DNA of 64,000 bases from Tetracentron sinense (lineage: Eukaryota > Streptophyta > Magnoliopsida > Trochodendrales > Trochodendraceae). The notes below the pieces were generated by a model. That model was not told where the DNA came from and ran no database searches. It worked only from the letters and a program-made list of their open reading frames with translations. Both the position numbers and the translations under genes were made by a program. The stretch covers positions 5,195,072 through 5,259,071 of the forward strand of contig CM026566.1 in the NCBI GenBank assembly GCA_015143295.1, read 5' to 3'. Within the stretch, counting starts at the first letter, position 1, and the number at the start of each line of letters is the position of its first letter. This document shows positions 45,795 through 57,157 of this stretch, piece after piece.

Positions 45795-46165
45795 GGCACA
45801 GATGATAATGCCCGTACTTGGTCTTAGTACATTATCACCCTTCCATTATTTCTTGATTCTTGCTTGGAGACAGATACTAGTACCCATACCTGGTCTTAGT
45901 ATACTAGTATCCTCTCATACTTGTTGGAAACAGATGTTAATGCCCGTACCTGGTCTTAGTACATCAACACCCCTTCATACTTGTCTTGGAAACATATGCT
46001 AGTGCCCGTACCTGGTCTTAGTACACTAGCATACTTTCATGCTTGTCATGTTACTTGGAGACAGATGCTAATACCCATGCCTGGTCTTAGTATACCAGCA
46101 TCCTCTCATTCTAGTTTGGGAACAAATCTTAGTGCCCGTACCTGGTCTTAGTACACTAACATCCT
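45795..46165 (-). repeat. Array of six covarying hairpin units in LTR D
   Basis: Six units, about 60-72 bp apart, share the core CCTGGTCTTAGTA. Flanking arms differ between units but stay complementary: GATAATG (45804) with CATTATC (45830); GATACTAGTA (45873) with TACTAGTATC (45902); TATGCTAGTG (45995) with CACTAGCATA (46024); GATGCT with AGCATC in unit 5. The inner stem also changes in step: GTAC with GTAC in units 1 and 4, ATAC with GTAT in unit 2. Confidence 0.82.
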
Positions 46166-47142
46166 TCCATACTTCGTGATTCTTGCTTGTCGTGTTTTCT
46201 TGTGAGCCAGGTATGACATATCCTAGGGATATGCCCTACCCTTGACATTCATGTTACTTCAACTTGTGAGCCAGAGGCTAGCACCTGCACATCCCTGGGC
46301 TACCAACCTCCTTGACATATGCTTATTTCTTGTTTCATTTATCATGTACCAATACCCGTGAAAACCCAGTTCATGCCAGCATGCGTACGTGTGTGTAGCA
46401 ATTGTAGTAGGCATGGTGACATACTTGAGTAGGAGGATCACATGAGCGTAGCATTTCAATTCTTAATATAATCCAATGGGAAGATAGATAGCGTGTACAG
46501 TCATTAGATCAAGGTAGGCATTTAGAAAAATAACTCAATTCATGCTTTCATAATTCCAGTTCACATTTAAGCATTCTATCAAACACTTGGTAGGCATCAC
46601 ATGTATAGTCTTTTGATTTAAGTTTCTTAATGCATATTTTTCAACAAGCACAAGAGTGTATTCATTATGTTTGAAAATGCTCTTCCACCATTATCCATCA
46701 CACTACATACATCACCCCACACGGCATCCATTCGCCATAATCTACCATCCATTCACACATTCCCACACCTTTATTTGTTTATCTTGTTTATTATAGGGAT
46801 TACATCATAACTCAATAAAAAGGGACAAACAACATATAAACTCATCATATTGAGGAAGAAATCGAGGTTATTACTAATGAAGCTAGTAGGGTGTACTAAC
46901 CTTGAATAAGAGGAGAAAACCCTTGAAAAATGTCGTGGAGAATGCTGCCCTAGCTTGGGGTGGGACTCCACACGTGCTTGATGGTGGATTTGAGAAATCC
47001 AAGCTTTTGGGAGGATCTTGGGTTCCCAAAACCCTTGATTTCTCTCAAGATGCAACCCTAGGAGAAAACCCCTCTTCCTCTCCTCTATACTCTCTCAAAA
47101 TGCTGCCCTAAGGGTTTATGAAACCCTTAGGCTCGAGCAAGC

Positions 47143-47375
47143 CTTTATAGGCAAGATGGAAATGCCCAAAAGACGAAAAAGCCATTAATGAAATTTCTGC
47201 AAAAACGCGAAGACCGAGCGATCGGTGGTTATGACCGATCGATCGGTTGCCTACCGAGCGATCCGTGTTCTTGACCGAGCGACCGGTCAAAAACAAGCTC
47301 TCTGGAAAATTTTTCCATACAAAAAAGTTAACCAGTCGATAGCTACCGATCGATAGCTACATTAGACCGAGCGAT
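47143..47375 (-). promoter_or_regulatory. LTR D promoter: palindrome cluster plus TATA box
   Basis: CGATCGATCGG and CGAGCGATCGG sites lie at 47213-47375. The minus-strand TATA box TATAAAG is at 47149-47143, about 64 bp downstream on that strand, the same spacing as in the other Tekay-like LTRs. Confidence 0.68.
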
Positions 47376-48959
47376 CGGTGCTCTGCAGGTCCAACTATTT
47401 TGGCCATATCTTTTGACTCGTTCGTCGGATTTTGACGATTCAACTTACGTTGGATTCGTCTTTCAAAAGCGAACATTTCTGACATTTCAGAATTTCTAAT
47501 TTCTTCTTGATTTATTAATTAGACTACTTGAAAGGTCAATTGGCTACGAAAATGCTATTCATCAAGTATAGAAAAGTCCGGGTTGCTACATATTGGCCCT
47601 ACTTGAAGATTAATAGTGGCATAACCAATGGTGTTCTGACACTGTCCTCCAAATCCTGATATTTCTATAGGCTGCTTCGAGATCTTTGAAGGATCTAATC
47701 CCATTGCCACTGCTGTTGATAATGGAATAAGATTTAAAGAAGAACCAGGGTCTGTCAGCACTCTTTTCGCTTCAATAGAATTTATTAAAGCTGTGACATA
47801 CAAAGGCTTGTTATGGGCTATTGATGAAGCTTTCATGTCGTCGGCGGTGAAACTTACATCTTGTATTTCTGGCATTGCCTTTCTTGTGGCAGAATAAGCA
47901 AGAAAACAATGTTCTAAGTGAGCTTCTGCAACTGCTGTCAAAGCCGTTGTTGCAGTTATTCTTGCCACTTTTGAGAAATGCATTTGGTCAAAGAAATTCT
48001 TAAATTTTAAACTCTGTGAAAGAGTTTCAACTGCTGAAGGGATATAAGAGGTATATTCTTCTTCAATCTCCTTTTCTTCCAAAATATTTGAATTATGACA
48101 AACCATAGTAACCATATCTTTTCCTTTGTGGTCTGGGAGAGGATCCTGATGGACAAACCCTTCAGGAGTTGTCGAAATTTTCAAGTGTCCAACAACTATT
48201 TTGTCATTGAAAATCCGCCTTAGAGAGACAATCTTTTGTTGAATGGCGTACAGTTTGGTGACACACACAGTATTTGCTACTTTGTTTGTCTTCTTCTGTA
48301 GGCTTTTGGAATGGTGATGGCAAGTACAAAACACCATCAGCAATCCAAACTTCCATAATACGCAGCACTTCCGCCATACTGTAGGGAAAAGGCGGTGGAA
48401 TATTTTCTGGGTCAAACTTTGGTCTTTTATCAGATTGATAAGAGGAATTTCTTTGGAATGGCCGCCATCCAGAATTTTCAACCACCATTGCTGATTCTCT
48501 CTTGTCCCTCCTACCATATCTGTCTTCATACCTTGGTGGAGCTGCGCTAGATATGACTGTGTTGAGCCTTTGAGAAATGTCATAAAGTTTCTCAAAATAA
48601 GAGATAGTGGCTACCTCCAAATAAGCTCTGCATTCCTTTGCTGCCCCATCCACACATATTTGTACAAGCTATTCTTCAGTTGTTTGTTCATGGCAGTCTA
48701 AAACCAAATACCGAAAGCAGTGAACATATTGTGTTAGATCCTCATTAGGTCTCTACCGCTCTTTTGACAGCGTATTGAGAGTAACACGGTCTTCTACTGA
48801 GAAGAATTTCTTGGAAAAGATATTGACCATCTCTTCCCAAGAATGAATGGAATTTGGGGCCAAAGTAGTATACCATCAGTTAAGGATTTAGCAAATTCAC
48901 GAAGGCGTAGCTCCTCATTATTAGCGTACCTGCTCAGAGCATCAGTGAAGTGCATTACA

Positions 48960-49560
48960 TGCTCTCGAGCATTTCCAGTCCTTCCATTGTAAAGGGTAAA
49001 CTAGGGTGTAATATATCCTAATGGATATTCCATTCGCATAATCCTTGCCGAAAAAGGGGGTCTAGCATCAAAAGTATTTGAAAGTCCAGAGCGTTTTACT
49101 TGCTCTCTTTCAAACATCTCAGAGAAATCTTCAGCTGTCATATATGAAAAATGTCTTCCTTCTCGTTCATGATGATTACAGGGTGGGGAAAAAGGAACTG
49201 GATCTTTCTTAGAAGGATTATCATGTGGAGTATCATTTTCCTCAGCATGCCAAGATGGAGAAGGTGTACGCTCTTGTAACCTCTCCAAGTTGTGTACATT
49301 ATCTTCATGGTGGGCTTTCTTGAAAAGCTCTTGCATCTGTTTCTCTGATGCTGGCAACTGGGCTGCTACTTGAGCTTGGATAGCCTGCATCTGAGCTTGC
49401 ATCTGTACTTGGGTTGCTTGAAATTGAGCAAGAAAAGGCCCAAGAACAATAGAAAAATCAGGAACCTCTACTCTGGAAGTATGAGATTTTTCTCTATTTT
49501 CTTCTTCAATAACATGCGATTGAGACGAAGCACCTTTCTTACTCACCATTTTTCTCAAAA
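48960..49560 (-). pseudogene. Tat gag N-terminal region (fossil)
   Basis: Near the start of gag, beginning MVSKKGASSQSHVIEEE just after the primer site. A Q-rich coiled-coil-like stretch (QFQATQVQMQAQMQAIQAQV) is followed by acidic and proline-rich sequence and by RMEYPLGYITP. Between here and 48660 the Retrotrans_gag-type core is recognisable but decayed. Confidence 0.75.
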
Positions 49561-49571
49561 TTGTTGCAGAT

Positions 49572-49589
49572 TCCCCAACAGAGTCGCCA
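49572..49589 (-). other. Primer binding site of the Tat element
   Basis: The minus strand reads TGGCGACTCTGTTGGGGA, 2 bp from the 5' LTR. It resembles the TGGCGACTC-type sites of Tat/Ogre elements; the priming tRNA is not assigned here. Confidence 0.8.
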
Positions 49590-49591
49590 AA

Positions 49592-51063
49592 TGTAGAGGG
49601 GGGATTTTCATTTTGAAATGATGGGATTCACTGCAACCTCAATCTAGCCTAAATCTGTTATCCAGACCGTTCAAAATTGAGATATTTTGAAAGAAATGAT
49701 TCAGAGATCAATATAAAGATAAAGGGAAGAAATGAAGAGAATGATTCAAAGGGAGAGAAGAAAGAATAGTGAAGAATACTAGTGACAAATGACTTTTCTT
49801 GATAAATCATTTACTTTCTCTCTCAGTAAATTCTTGTTTCTCCAAAAAATCTTGTTAGAAACGGGGAAAAAACTCTGTTTAAACAAGAGGGGGTCACCTC
49901 TATTTATAGGTGATCAATAGAAATCATAACTAACTTGTATAGCTATCATAACCATTTTTGTAACCGACTTTAGAGAGACAATATTGGATTTTATCAAGAT
50001 AAAGGTGTTTTTCACTATAACTCCTTTAAGCTTTTATGACCAAAGCTTTCAGATATATTCTTCAAAGATTAAAAGTGGTATTCATAGTACTCATCCTTTA
50101 ACAAATTCTATCTAAGCCTTCCAAACCACAACTCATCATCCTCCCCCAAAACGGTTGGTAACTACATCATGAAAGTGGATCATACGCTTTCATGGTATAC
50201 TGTCCTTTTTAGGTAATATATAAGTGTTCAGACAGCAACACTCCTCTAAGTAATAATAATAATTATAATAATAATAATAATCATCTCAAGTCCAATAGGG
50301 GAAGCGGAAGTGTTGGACGAAGACACCCATCCCATCAAGCCTTAAGAGAAACTGAGGAAAAATCCATCCCCAATGCTTTCTCCCTGATTGTCAGCCCAGG
50401 AAGTAATCCATGCTTCACTGGAATAGGTAATGAGGAGAAACAGCCACACCCATTCCCACGGGGAGGTAAAAATCTATATCATTGACCCTTGACAAAGCAA
50501 ATCCTCTTTCTGGTATAGGTCATCAGAAAGGTATACAGGAAGGTAGTAATCCATACCATACACCTTATCATCAAAAAGGCATTGAGAGCCAATGAGGGGC
50601 ACTGAAGCCATATCGATCTTCAAAGGCGTTTAAGGCCCAAATCATTGTCCAAAGGCATTAGAGCCCAAATAAACATCCAAAGGCGTTAAAAGCCTGAATC
50701 AGCATCAAGAGTGTTAAAAGCGCAACGGTTATAATCATTATTAGTGACATAAGGGTCAAAATATCATCAAGGAGCAGAATCCTTTATAAGAACTAAGAGC
50801 ATAAGAGCCTGAAAACATCAAATATTATTCATCAGTGATCATTAATGACCAAAATCATCATTATCAGATAAACATATTTATTTTGATAATTTTATCTATC
50901 CATCTTTCATGGAATTCTGTTGACTAATTCTCAAAGGAGGATTTTCAGTACGTAATGTGTCAGATTGTCCATTGAGCCACGTGTCGTTATTTTATTGAAT
51001 TATGAACAACATTCTTAAATTCAAAACTCCATAAGTCAAACTTTTCAATAACCGCTATCAACA
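49592..51063 (-). repeat. Tat 5' LTR, uninterrupted
   Basis: 1,472 bp. On the minus strand it runs from TGTTGATAGCGG (51063) to CCCCTCTACA (49592). It shows the empty site of solo LTR X (50130-50140). An AAT microsatellite at 50253-50281 marks the point where identity to the other LTR jumps. Confidence 0.95.
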
Positions 51064-53135
51064 TTAGGTAAGACTGATCCAAGAGCTAAGAAGGCGATTT
51101 TTTTGGATTATGCAAGTGGAGTTAAGGAATACAGATTATGATGTCCAGAATTGCATAAATTTGTAGTTAGCAGGGATGTTACCTTTGATGAATTTGTTAT
51201 GAAAACTTCTAGCAAGCAGAAGGTAGTACAGGAGGAGAGTGGATTATTCAGTTTAGGTGGAGATAGACTCTCCAGAATCATCAATAGAGGTTGATGAAGA
51301 GAATGCTCCAAGTGAGGGAGATTCTGAACAACAGCAACAACAGCAGCATCAAAAACAGTCCTTAGCAGGTGGCAAAACCAAAAGGGTACTTAAGGCACCG
51401 GTTCGATATGGGTTCGAAGATCTAGTAGCCTATGCGCTTACTATTGAAGGAGATGAGCCGAATACATTCTAAGAGGCAGTGAATAATGATCATTGCAAGG
51501 AATGGAAGAAGGCCATGGATGAGGACATGAGCTCTCTTCATAAGAACCAGACTTGGGAACTTGCCCAAAGGGAAGCGCGCAATTGGGTGCAAGTGGGTTT
51601 ATCCTATAAAGGAAGGGTCTCCGGGATCAAGTGATATAAGATACAAGGCATGGTTGGGAGCCAAGGGCTATGCACAAAGGGAAGGTGTGGACTACAATGA
51701 GGTATTTTCCCTAGTTGTAAAACATACCTCAATTTGTGTTCTATTAGCTATGGTGGCACAGTTTGATTTAGAGCTAGAGCAGCTTGATGTCAAGACTGCA
51801 TTTCTACATGGTGATTTGGAAGAGGAGATTTTCATGAGTCAGCCTGAGGGGTTCAAGGTTACTGGGAAGGAAAGCAGAGTGTGGAAATTGAAGAAGTCCT
51901 TGTATGGGTTGAAATAGTCGCCAAGACAGTGGTACAAGAGATTTGACACTTTTATGTTGGGACAGAGCTACACCAGGAGTGAGTATGACCATTGTGTTTA
52001 TTTCAGGAAGCTTTCTGATGGGTCATTAATTTACTTACTCTTATATGTTGATGACATGCTGATTGCTGCTAAGAGCATGAAGGAGATCAACAAATTAAAA
52101 CCTCAACTTTGTAGAGAGTTTGAGATGAAAGGCTTGGGTGGAGCTAAGAAGATTCTTGGGATGAAGATTCAAAGAGAGAGGAAGAAAGGGCGATTGTGTT
52201 TGTCATAGAGAAGTGCCTTGAGAAGGTGATTTTCAGGTTTGGGATGGAGAACTCGAAGCCAGTGAGTACTCCATTAGCTGCTCACTTCAGACTCTTAGCT
52301 AACCAATCTCGAAAGAATGATGAAGAGTGTGAGTATATGTCGTATGTTCCTTATGTGAGTGCAGTTGGCAGCGTGATGTATGCAATGGTGTGCTCTCGCC
52401 TAGACATCTCACAGGTAGTTAGTGTGGTTAGCAGATTTATAGCAAATCTGGGAAAGAGCATTGGCAGGCCATGTAGTGGTTGTTGAGGTACCTATGGGGT
52501 ACGTTATATATTTGTCCGGTGTATGAAGGGGACAAGTCTTTGGAGTCCCATGTCAAAGGGTATGTTGATTTAGATTATGCAGGAGATCTGGATAACAGGA
52601 AGGCTACTACTAGATTGGTTTTCACACTAACCCATGGGCCAATTAGTTAGAGGGCTATATTACAATCGACGGTTGCTTTTTCTAAGACTGAGGCAGAGTA
52701 TATGGCGGTAACTGAGGCCGTGAAGGAGGTGTTATGACTCCGGAGATTATTAGGTGATTTGGAGATAACACAGAAACAGGTCGATGAATTCTGTGATAGT
52801 CAAAGCGTCATTCACTTGGCGAAGAACCAAGTTCATCATGCGAGGACCAAACATATTGATGTAAGGTTTCATTTTATCTGGGGGATTATCAGTGATGGGG
52901 AGATTCCTTTGTAGAAAGTTGGCAATAAGGATAATCCAGCAGATATGTTGACCAAGACAGTTACAGTGATCAAGTTCAAGCATTGCTTGAGCTTGATCAA
53001 TATTCTGCAAGTTTTAGTGCCCTCCGGGTGCGTTAGAGATGGTGATCAGGTGGAGCGGGTTTTAGATGGAGAGAATTCAAGTCAAGGTGGAGCCTTGTTG
53101 GAGGTGTAACTCAAATTCTCGTCTTGGTGGAGAAT
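51064..53135 (+). pseudogene. Tork integrase end, reverse transcriptase and RNase H (fossil)
   Basis: Continuation of the Tork pol region. The integrase tail (YASGVKEYRLWCP-type, near 51100) and a Q-rich spacer (51330-51360) come first. RT follows with IGCKWVYPIKEG, RYKAWLGAKGYAQREGVDY, LEQLDVKTAFLHGDLEEEI, WKLKKSLYGLK and the catalytic LLLYVDDMLIAA. RNase H remains near 52560-52900 include DLDYAGDLDNRKATT, SKTEAEYMAV and the HTKHIDVRFHF-like end. The segment before the 3' LTR (TTGGTGGAGAAT) acts as polypurine tract. Confidence 0.92.
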
Positions 53136-53594
53136 TGTTAAAAAAGACTTGAATTTGAGTTGGGCGATCGTGAGCGATCGATCGCCCAATGGCAATTTGG
53201 TTATTCCGGTAATGGGCGATTGATCGCCCAAGGTGAGGATCGATTGCCCACAATGCCATTTTGGCCTTTTATGTTTCGTGAACTCCTTGTTTAGGTCTAT
53301 GCTTCGGGGTATAAAATAAGATTTTATAACCTAGGGTTTGTATGCTTTGTTTAGGTTTGAGAGACCTTGAGATCTGTAAGTGGGAGGCCATTAGAGAGTG
53401 AGAGAACTCTTGTAAGTACTCTGTGTTGATTCTCATAGTGAAAAGCTCTGATCATCATTGCCCGTAGACGTAGGCATTAAGGCGAACCACGTATATCTTG
53501 TCTTGTGTGATTGCATCTTTTGTGGTTTATTTTTCCGTGCTTTGGTTTGCAATTTCTTGTTCTCACTAGATCCTTAGGGGTTATTTCCGCAATA
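53136..53594 (+). repeat. Tork 3' LTR
   Basis: 459 bp, about 94% identical to the 5' copy by hand count. It ends CCGCAATA before the target duplication GAACA (53595-53599). Confidence 0.93.
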
Positions 53595-54051
53595 GAACAC
53601 AGACCATTTGATTCCGAAAGTGACTGTGTTATATTCCTTGATCAATTTACAAAAATGGGAATTTGCTTTTCCACCCTCAAGTAAAGAACAAAGTTAATGC
53701 AGAACAACCAAAGATAAAGCAAGAGATAATTCTTTCTCATCTTTGGGCGGAGTGTTAGACCTACTCTTGGGCTTTTTCTACTCTCAATCTCAGGCAACCA
53801 AGTGTCCCAATTTTTAAAAAAATATGTACTTTAATGTTAAAAAGTACTTTAATAGGTTATTTTTGGGACACATGATTGGTTGAGGTTGATCTGAATGTAC
53901 TATACGTTGCTTTATCTTTGATTCTTCACTTGTTAACGCAGTAAATTAAGGCCCATTCTAGTTGATATATATTGCTTATGAAATGTAACACAATGCACAT
54001 TCAACAGGAGGAAAAAAAAAAGCATCCGCTATTCGGTAGAGAGTGAACACC
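53595..54051 (+). promoter_or_regulatory. Upstream region of the ankyrin gene, with a long hairpin
   Basis: Host sequence between the Tork element and the ankyrin start. A TATA-like TGATATATATTG lies near 53959-53970. An imperfect inverted repeat occupies 53784-53890: outer arms TCAATCTCAGGCAACCAAG and a matching right arm, AGTGTCCCAA with TTGGGACACA, inner arms GTACTTT and AAAGTAC. It may be a small MITE; no clear target duplication was found. Confidence 0.5.
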
Positions 54052-54311
54052 ATGGATCGTAGATTGTATAAAGCAGTAACATTAGGAAGCATTGATCTTG
54101 TCAAAGAACTCAGAGAAGAAAATCTCAACCTTCTACTATGAGTGACTCCAATCCTAGAAACACTGTCCTTCACCTCGCCGCAAAACTCGGACAAGAGGAT
54201 TTGGTTAAGGAAGTATGTAAGCAATGTGAAGTACTTCTGGCCATGAGAAACTCCAAGGGAGACACTGCGTTGCACATTGCTACAAGGGCTGGCCATTTCT
54301 CTATAGTCAAT

Positions 54312-56381
54312 TGTTAGACATATATGCCCACGAAAACCATTCCGGAATTGTATTTATCTATTTAATCAATAAAAGCATATTATACATTCACACATTGTTT
54401 TGGGTAATATATCAAAAGTATCTCATTGGATGAGACTACTTAATCCCTTAGGTAACATTGTAGGAAAACCATCCAATTAGTTGATAACTGATTGCTAAGG
54501 AGATATGGTTTTTCCGGTTCCTTGTAAACCTAAAATAGTTCTAAGTTAATCAAAATACATCTGGACAATGTATTCCTAATAACTTACACATTGTTAGTTC
54601 CATATGATTGAGTGATGAATCTCAATCACTGAGAGAATGGTCTCTTGCCTAAAATGTGGATATTAGTAAGAAGTACTTATGTTGCAACTGGATCACTCAG
54701 TGGATACCCTTAGAAATATACTTTCATTATATTTAGGGTAGTCCATTTGAAAAATTGTCCTTAACTTGAGAGGTCGACATCTTCTCTAGTATTTGCCTAT
54801 ATAGCTTTGATGTAGCCAATCGTCAATGTCCAACACACCGGACTAAATACGGGCTCGTTGGGTTATGTACGCTGTATTAGAAGAAGTGTGTATACGCTCA
54901 ACACGGATTCCACTACTCTTACAGAGTAATTAATATTGAGTTGATACTTGTCAAAACCGGACTTGAAAAACCCAGCACTGGTATTTATCGATGAAATGGT
55001 TTTATTGAGAAGTTTATTTTCTGTATAAAAGAAATGTAATTATTAATTATTATTTCTTTTAAAGAATTTCTAATATGTTTTAAAAGTCCAAGTTTGACTA
55101 AAAGTATCAAAGAGAATGGGTTCTCAATATAAGCCAGGGATTAAAGACAGTATTAGATATTGTCCCGTAAGCTTATAACAATATTGGAAGTGGAGGGACG
55201 CATCTATAAACAAATCTTGAGATAGAAATACCTGCAAGTAATTCTCTATTTTCTGGGGATTAATTACATTGTGTTAATGGACATTAACTGTGATTGGTGG
55301 AAGTCCAGGGATATTGATGAAATTCTATCATCCTAAGGGAGTGTAGGAAAGGTGTTTCCTAGTAACAATGCTTTAACCAAAAGGTTGAGTACTTGGTCCC
55401 ACAACCGGAAATAGGAGATCCCTTTAGATCCCAAACACAAGGACTTTCTTAAAGTATTTAATTTAATTTATAATTAAATTAATTAATTTCTCTAAGTAAT
55501 CACTATATGGTATAGTGAAGCTCTAAAAAGTGGAATCACATTAGATATGAAAAACCAAATGGGTAGGACCCATTGGGAATTATTGTAAAAGAATAATTAA
55601 AGTGACCTAAGGGTTTGTGAAACCCTAGGGGCGTGTGGAGTGGGGCCCACCTAGGGTGGGACGCCCACTTCAATGAGGAGATAATAATAGTTATTATTTA
55701 ATTAGTTTCTAAATAACTAACTCCTTATTGGATAAGGTTAGTTAGTTAATGTTAGTTACTAATTAAAGATTCCTTGTAGGGCAAGGATTCTATTAGTTTT
55801 CAACTAATCAAGGAATGAATTAGGATAAGGATAAAGTTAGTTGGTTACTAATAGATAAGGTTAGTTTCTATCTTGATTAATCCTAATTAATTAGGAGATA
55901 TCAAGAAAGGAAACAATTGAGGGAATCCTAATTGGATTAGGATAAGGCTAAGATCCAAGAAGGATCTCTATATAAAGGGTGGACGTCCACTTTGTTGAAC
56001 GCATTATTAATTTCCAAATTTTGGAAATCTCTCCCCTCCCCTCAATATCTCACACCCCTCTCTCATCTAAAGGTGTACGGTCACCTCTTTCCCCCTGTTC
56101 TTCCATTCTCTTGTTTTCTAGTTTAAAAAATAAAGAAGAAGAAGAAGATCTTGTTTCTTGAAGATCAAGATTAGATATTTATTTCAAGATCCTAGAGCTG
56201 GAAATTTGGAAGGGCCATTAGCTTCCATTAGAGAAAGCTTAAAGAAAAAGAAGGTTCGTGTGGATTGCGAAGGAGACTTGACGCTTGTGAAGTTTTGCTG
56301 GTCTAGCATTTTATCGTGGAATTGACTTAACAATTTCAAAGTCGAAAAGATGATTGTGATTTTAACTCTCATTGAATAAAA
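54312..56381 (+). mobile_element. Probable solo LTR in exon 1 of the ankyrin gene
   Basis: Begins TGTTAGACATATATG and is flanked by TCAAT (54307-54311 and 56382-56386; TCAATT also fits). It has no coding sequence. CTATATAAAGG near 55969-55978 looks like a TATA box, followed by a C/T-rich leader, which suits a long-U3 LTR in plus orientation. The right end (AATAAAA) lacks the usual CA, so class and exact end are uncertain. Short inverted repeats crowd the 230 bp upstream of the TATA box, for example ATCCTAAT/ATTAGGAT and GATCC/GGATC. Confidence 0.6.
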
Positions 56382-57157
56382 TCAATTAGAATCTTAGTCA
56401 GATCTTGGGATTAGATGTAAGCCCCCCAAGAACTGTTTTTCTAAAGTTAAAAAGAGACATACTTTCATCAAAATCCTGGTGGAGAAGTCCAGAGATGTCC
56501 AAGGAGGAAGAAAGCAGACTAATAATATACCAATTAGGATTCGAAATAAAGGGAAGAACACAGTTTTGCATGAAGCTCTACGATGTTGTCGCTCAGATGT
56601 GGTGAAGATGTTGACGGAGAAGGACCCTGAATTATGGTGTTTTGTTAATGAGGCTGGTGAATCCCCACTTTATCTGGCTGTAAAAGGAGGACTTACAGAA
56701 ATTGCATGTCAAGTCTTACAATCTTCTCATACATATGCTCACGGCAGGCCAAACGGCTTGACGGCATTACACGCCGCAACCATTTGGGAAGATTACGGTA
56801 ATAGCACACATTCTTATCATCCTTTATTCATATAGTAGAAGACTCTTCAAAGTTCAAAAGCTTTTAGTTCCCATCAGTGATGTGGAAGAATTCATTTTCT
56901 TAATTACCAACTAGTAAATAAATCTCTCTATAGTGCTCCCAATTTAACAACGGTGATTTTGCATATCAACTGCTAGGTGTATCCTAGTTTGCAAATATAT
57001 TGTTATATATAACAGATTTACAAATTAACTCACCATTGTTCTACTGTTTAGACAAAGAACCTCACTCTCCCACTTCTGTTGAAATGCATTCAAAAATGTT
57101 TAAAAAGTGATTATAATACCCTTGTGACATTTAGAGGACTATAATACCCTTGTGACA

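Larger units (their letters stand above)
45074..47590 (-). mobile_element. Tekay-like solo LTR D in the Tat protease
   Basis: 2.52 kb. On the minus strand it starts TGTAGCAACCCGG and ends GGGGCGTGACA. Flanks GATTG (45069-45073) and TATTG (47591-47595) match at four of five bases. No internal region remains. Minus-strand layout repeats that of LTRs A-C: palindromes (47375-47213), TATAAAG (47149-47143), candidate donor GTTAGT (46900-46895), hairpin array (46165-45795), hairpin and AG site near 45459. Confidence 0.9.
44750..48660 (-). pseudogene. Tat protease and gag C-terminal region, split by solo LTR D (fossil)
   Basis: On the minus strand gag C-terminal motifs (for example VCHQTVRHSTKDC near 48210-48250) lead to the protease active site LTDPGSSLNLIPLSTAVAMG near 47700-47770. 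The protease is interrupted at 47590/45074 by solo LTR D. Protease-like SEANVSYHILLGRLWIHKF resumes near 45000-45060. DPGSS in place of the common DTGSS is what is seen. Confidence 0.85.
29561..51063 (-). mobile_element. Ty3/gypsy Tat-clade element with antisense PMD gene
   Basis: Minus-strand element: 5' LTR 49592-51063, primer binding site 49572-49589, gag, protease, RT, RNase H, a second archaeal-type RNase H, integrase, an antisense plant mobile domain gene, polypurine tract (36239-36253), 3' LTR 29561-36238. The second RNase H and the antisense extra gene place it in the Tat group (Retand-like). Flanks GAAGG and TTAGG match at three of five bases, so the duplication is imperfect. Two solo LTRs are inserted in it. 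Own length is about 13.8 kb; the coding regions have about ten or more breaks. Confidence 0.93.
27128..53594 (+). mobile_element. Ty1/copia Tork element, host of the nest
   Basis: Short LTRs (27128-27576 and 53136-53594) are flanked by a perfect 5-bp target duplication, GAACA (27123-27127 and 53595-53599). Own sequence is about 5 kb; the other 21.5 kb is a Tat element inserted in its integrase region. Order gag, protease, integrase, RT, RNase H is that of Ty1/copia, and gag resembles the Tnt1/Tork group. About 28 substitutions in 447 aligned LTR bases (about 6%) suggest roughly 2-3 million years under 1.3e-8. It is broken in about ten places. Confidence 0.93.

Noticed and set aside
45795-46165. 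Regularly spaced repeats that look like a CRISPR array
   Set aside because: Repeats and intervals are all related tandem units inside a plant LTR, there are no cas genes, and the intervals are complementary arms, not spacers.
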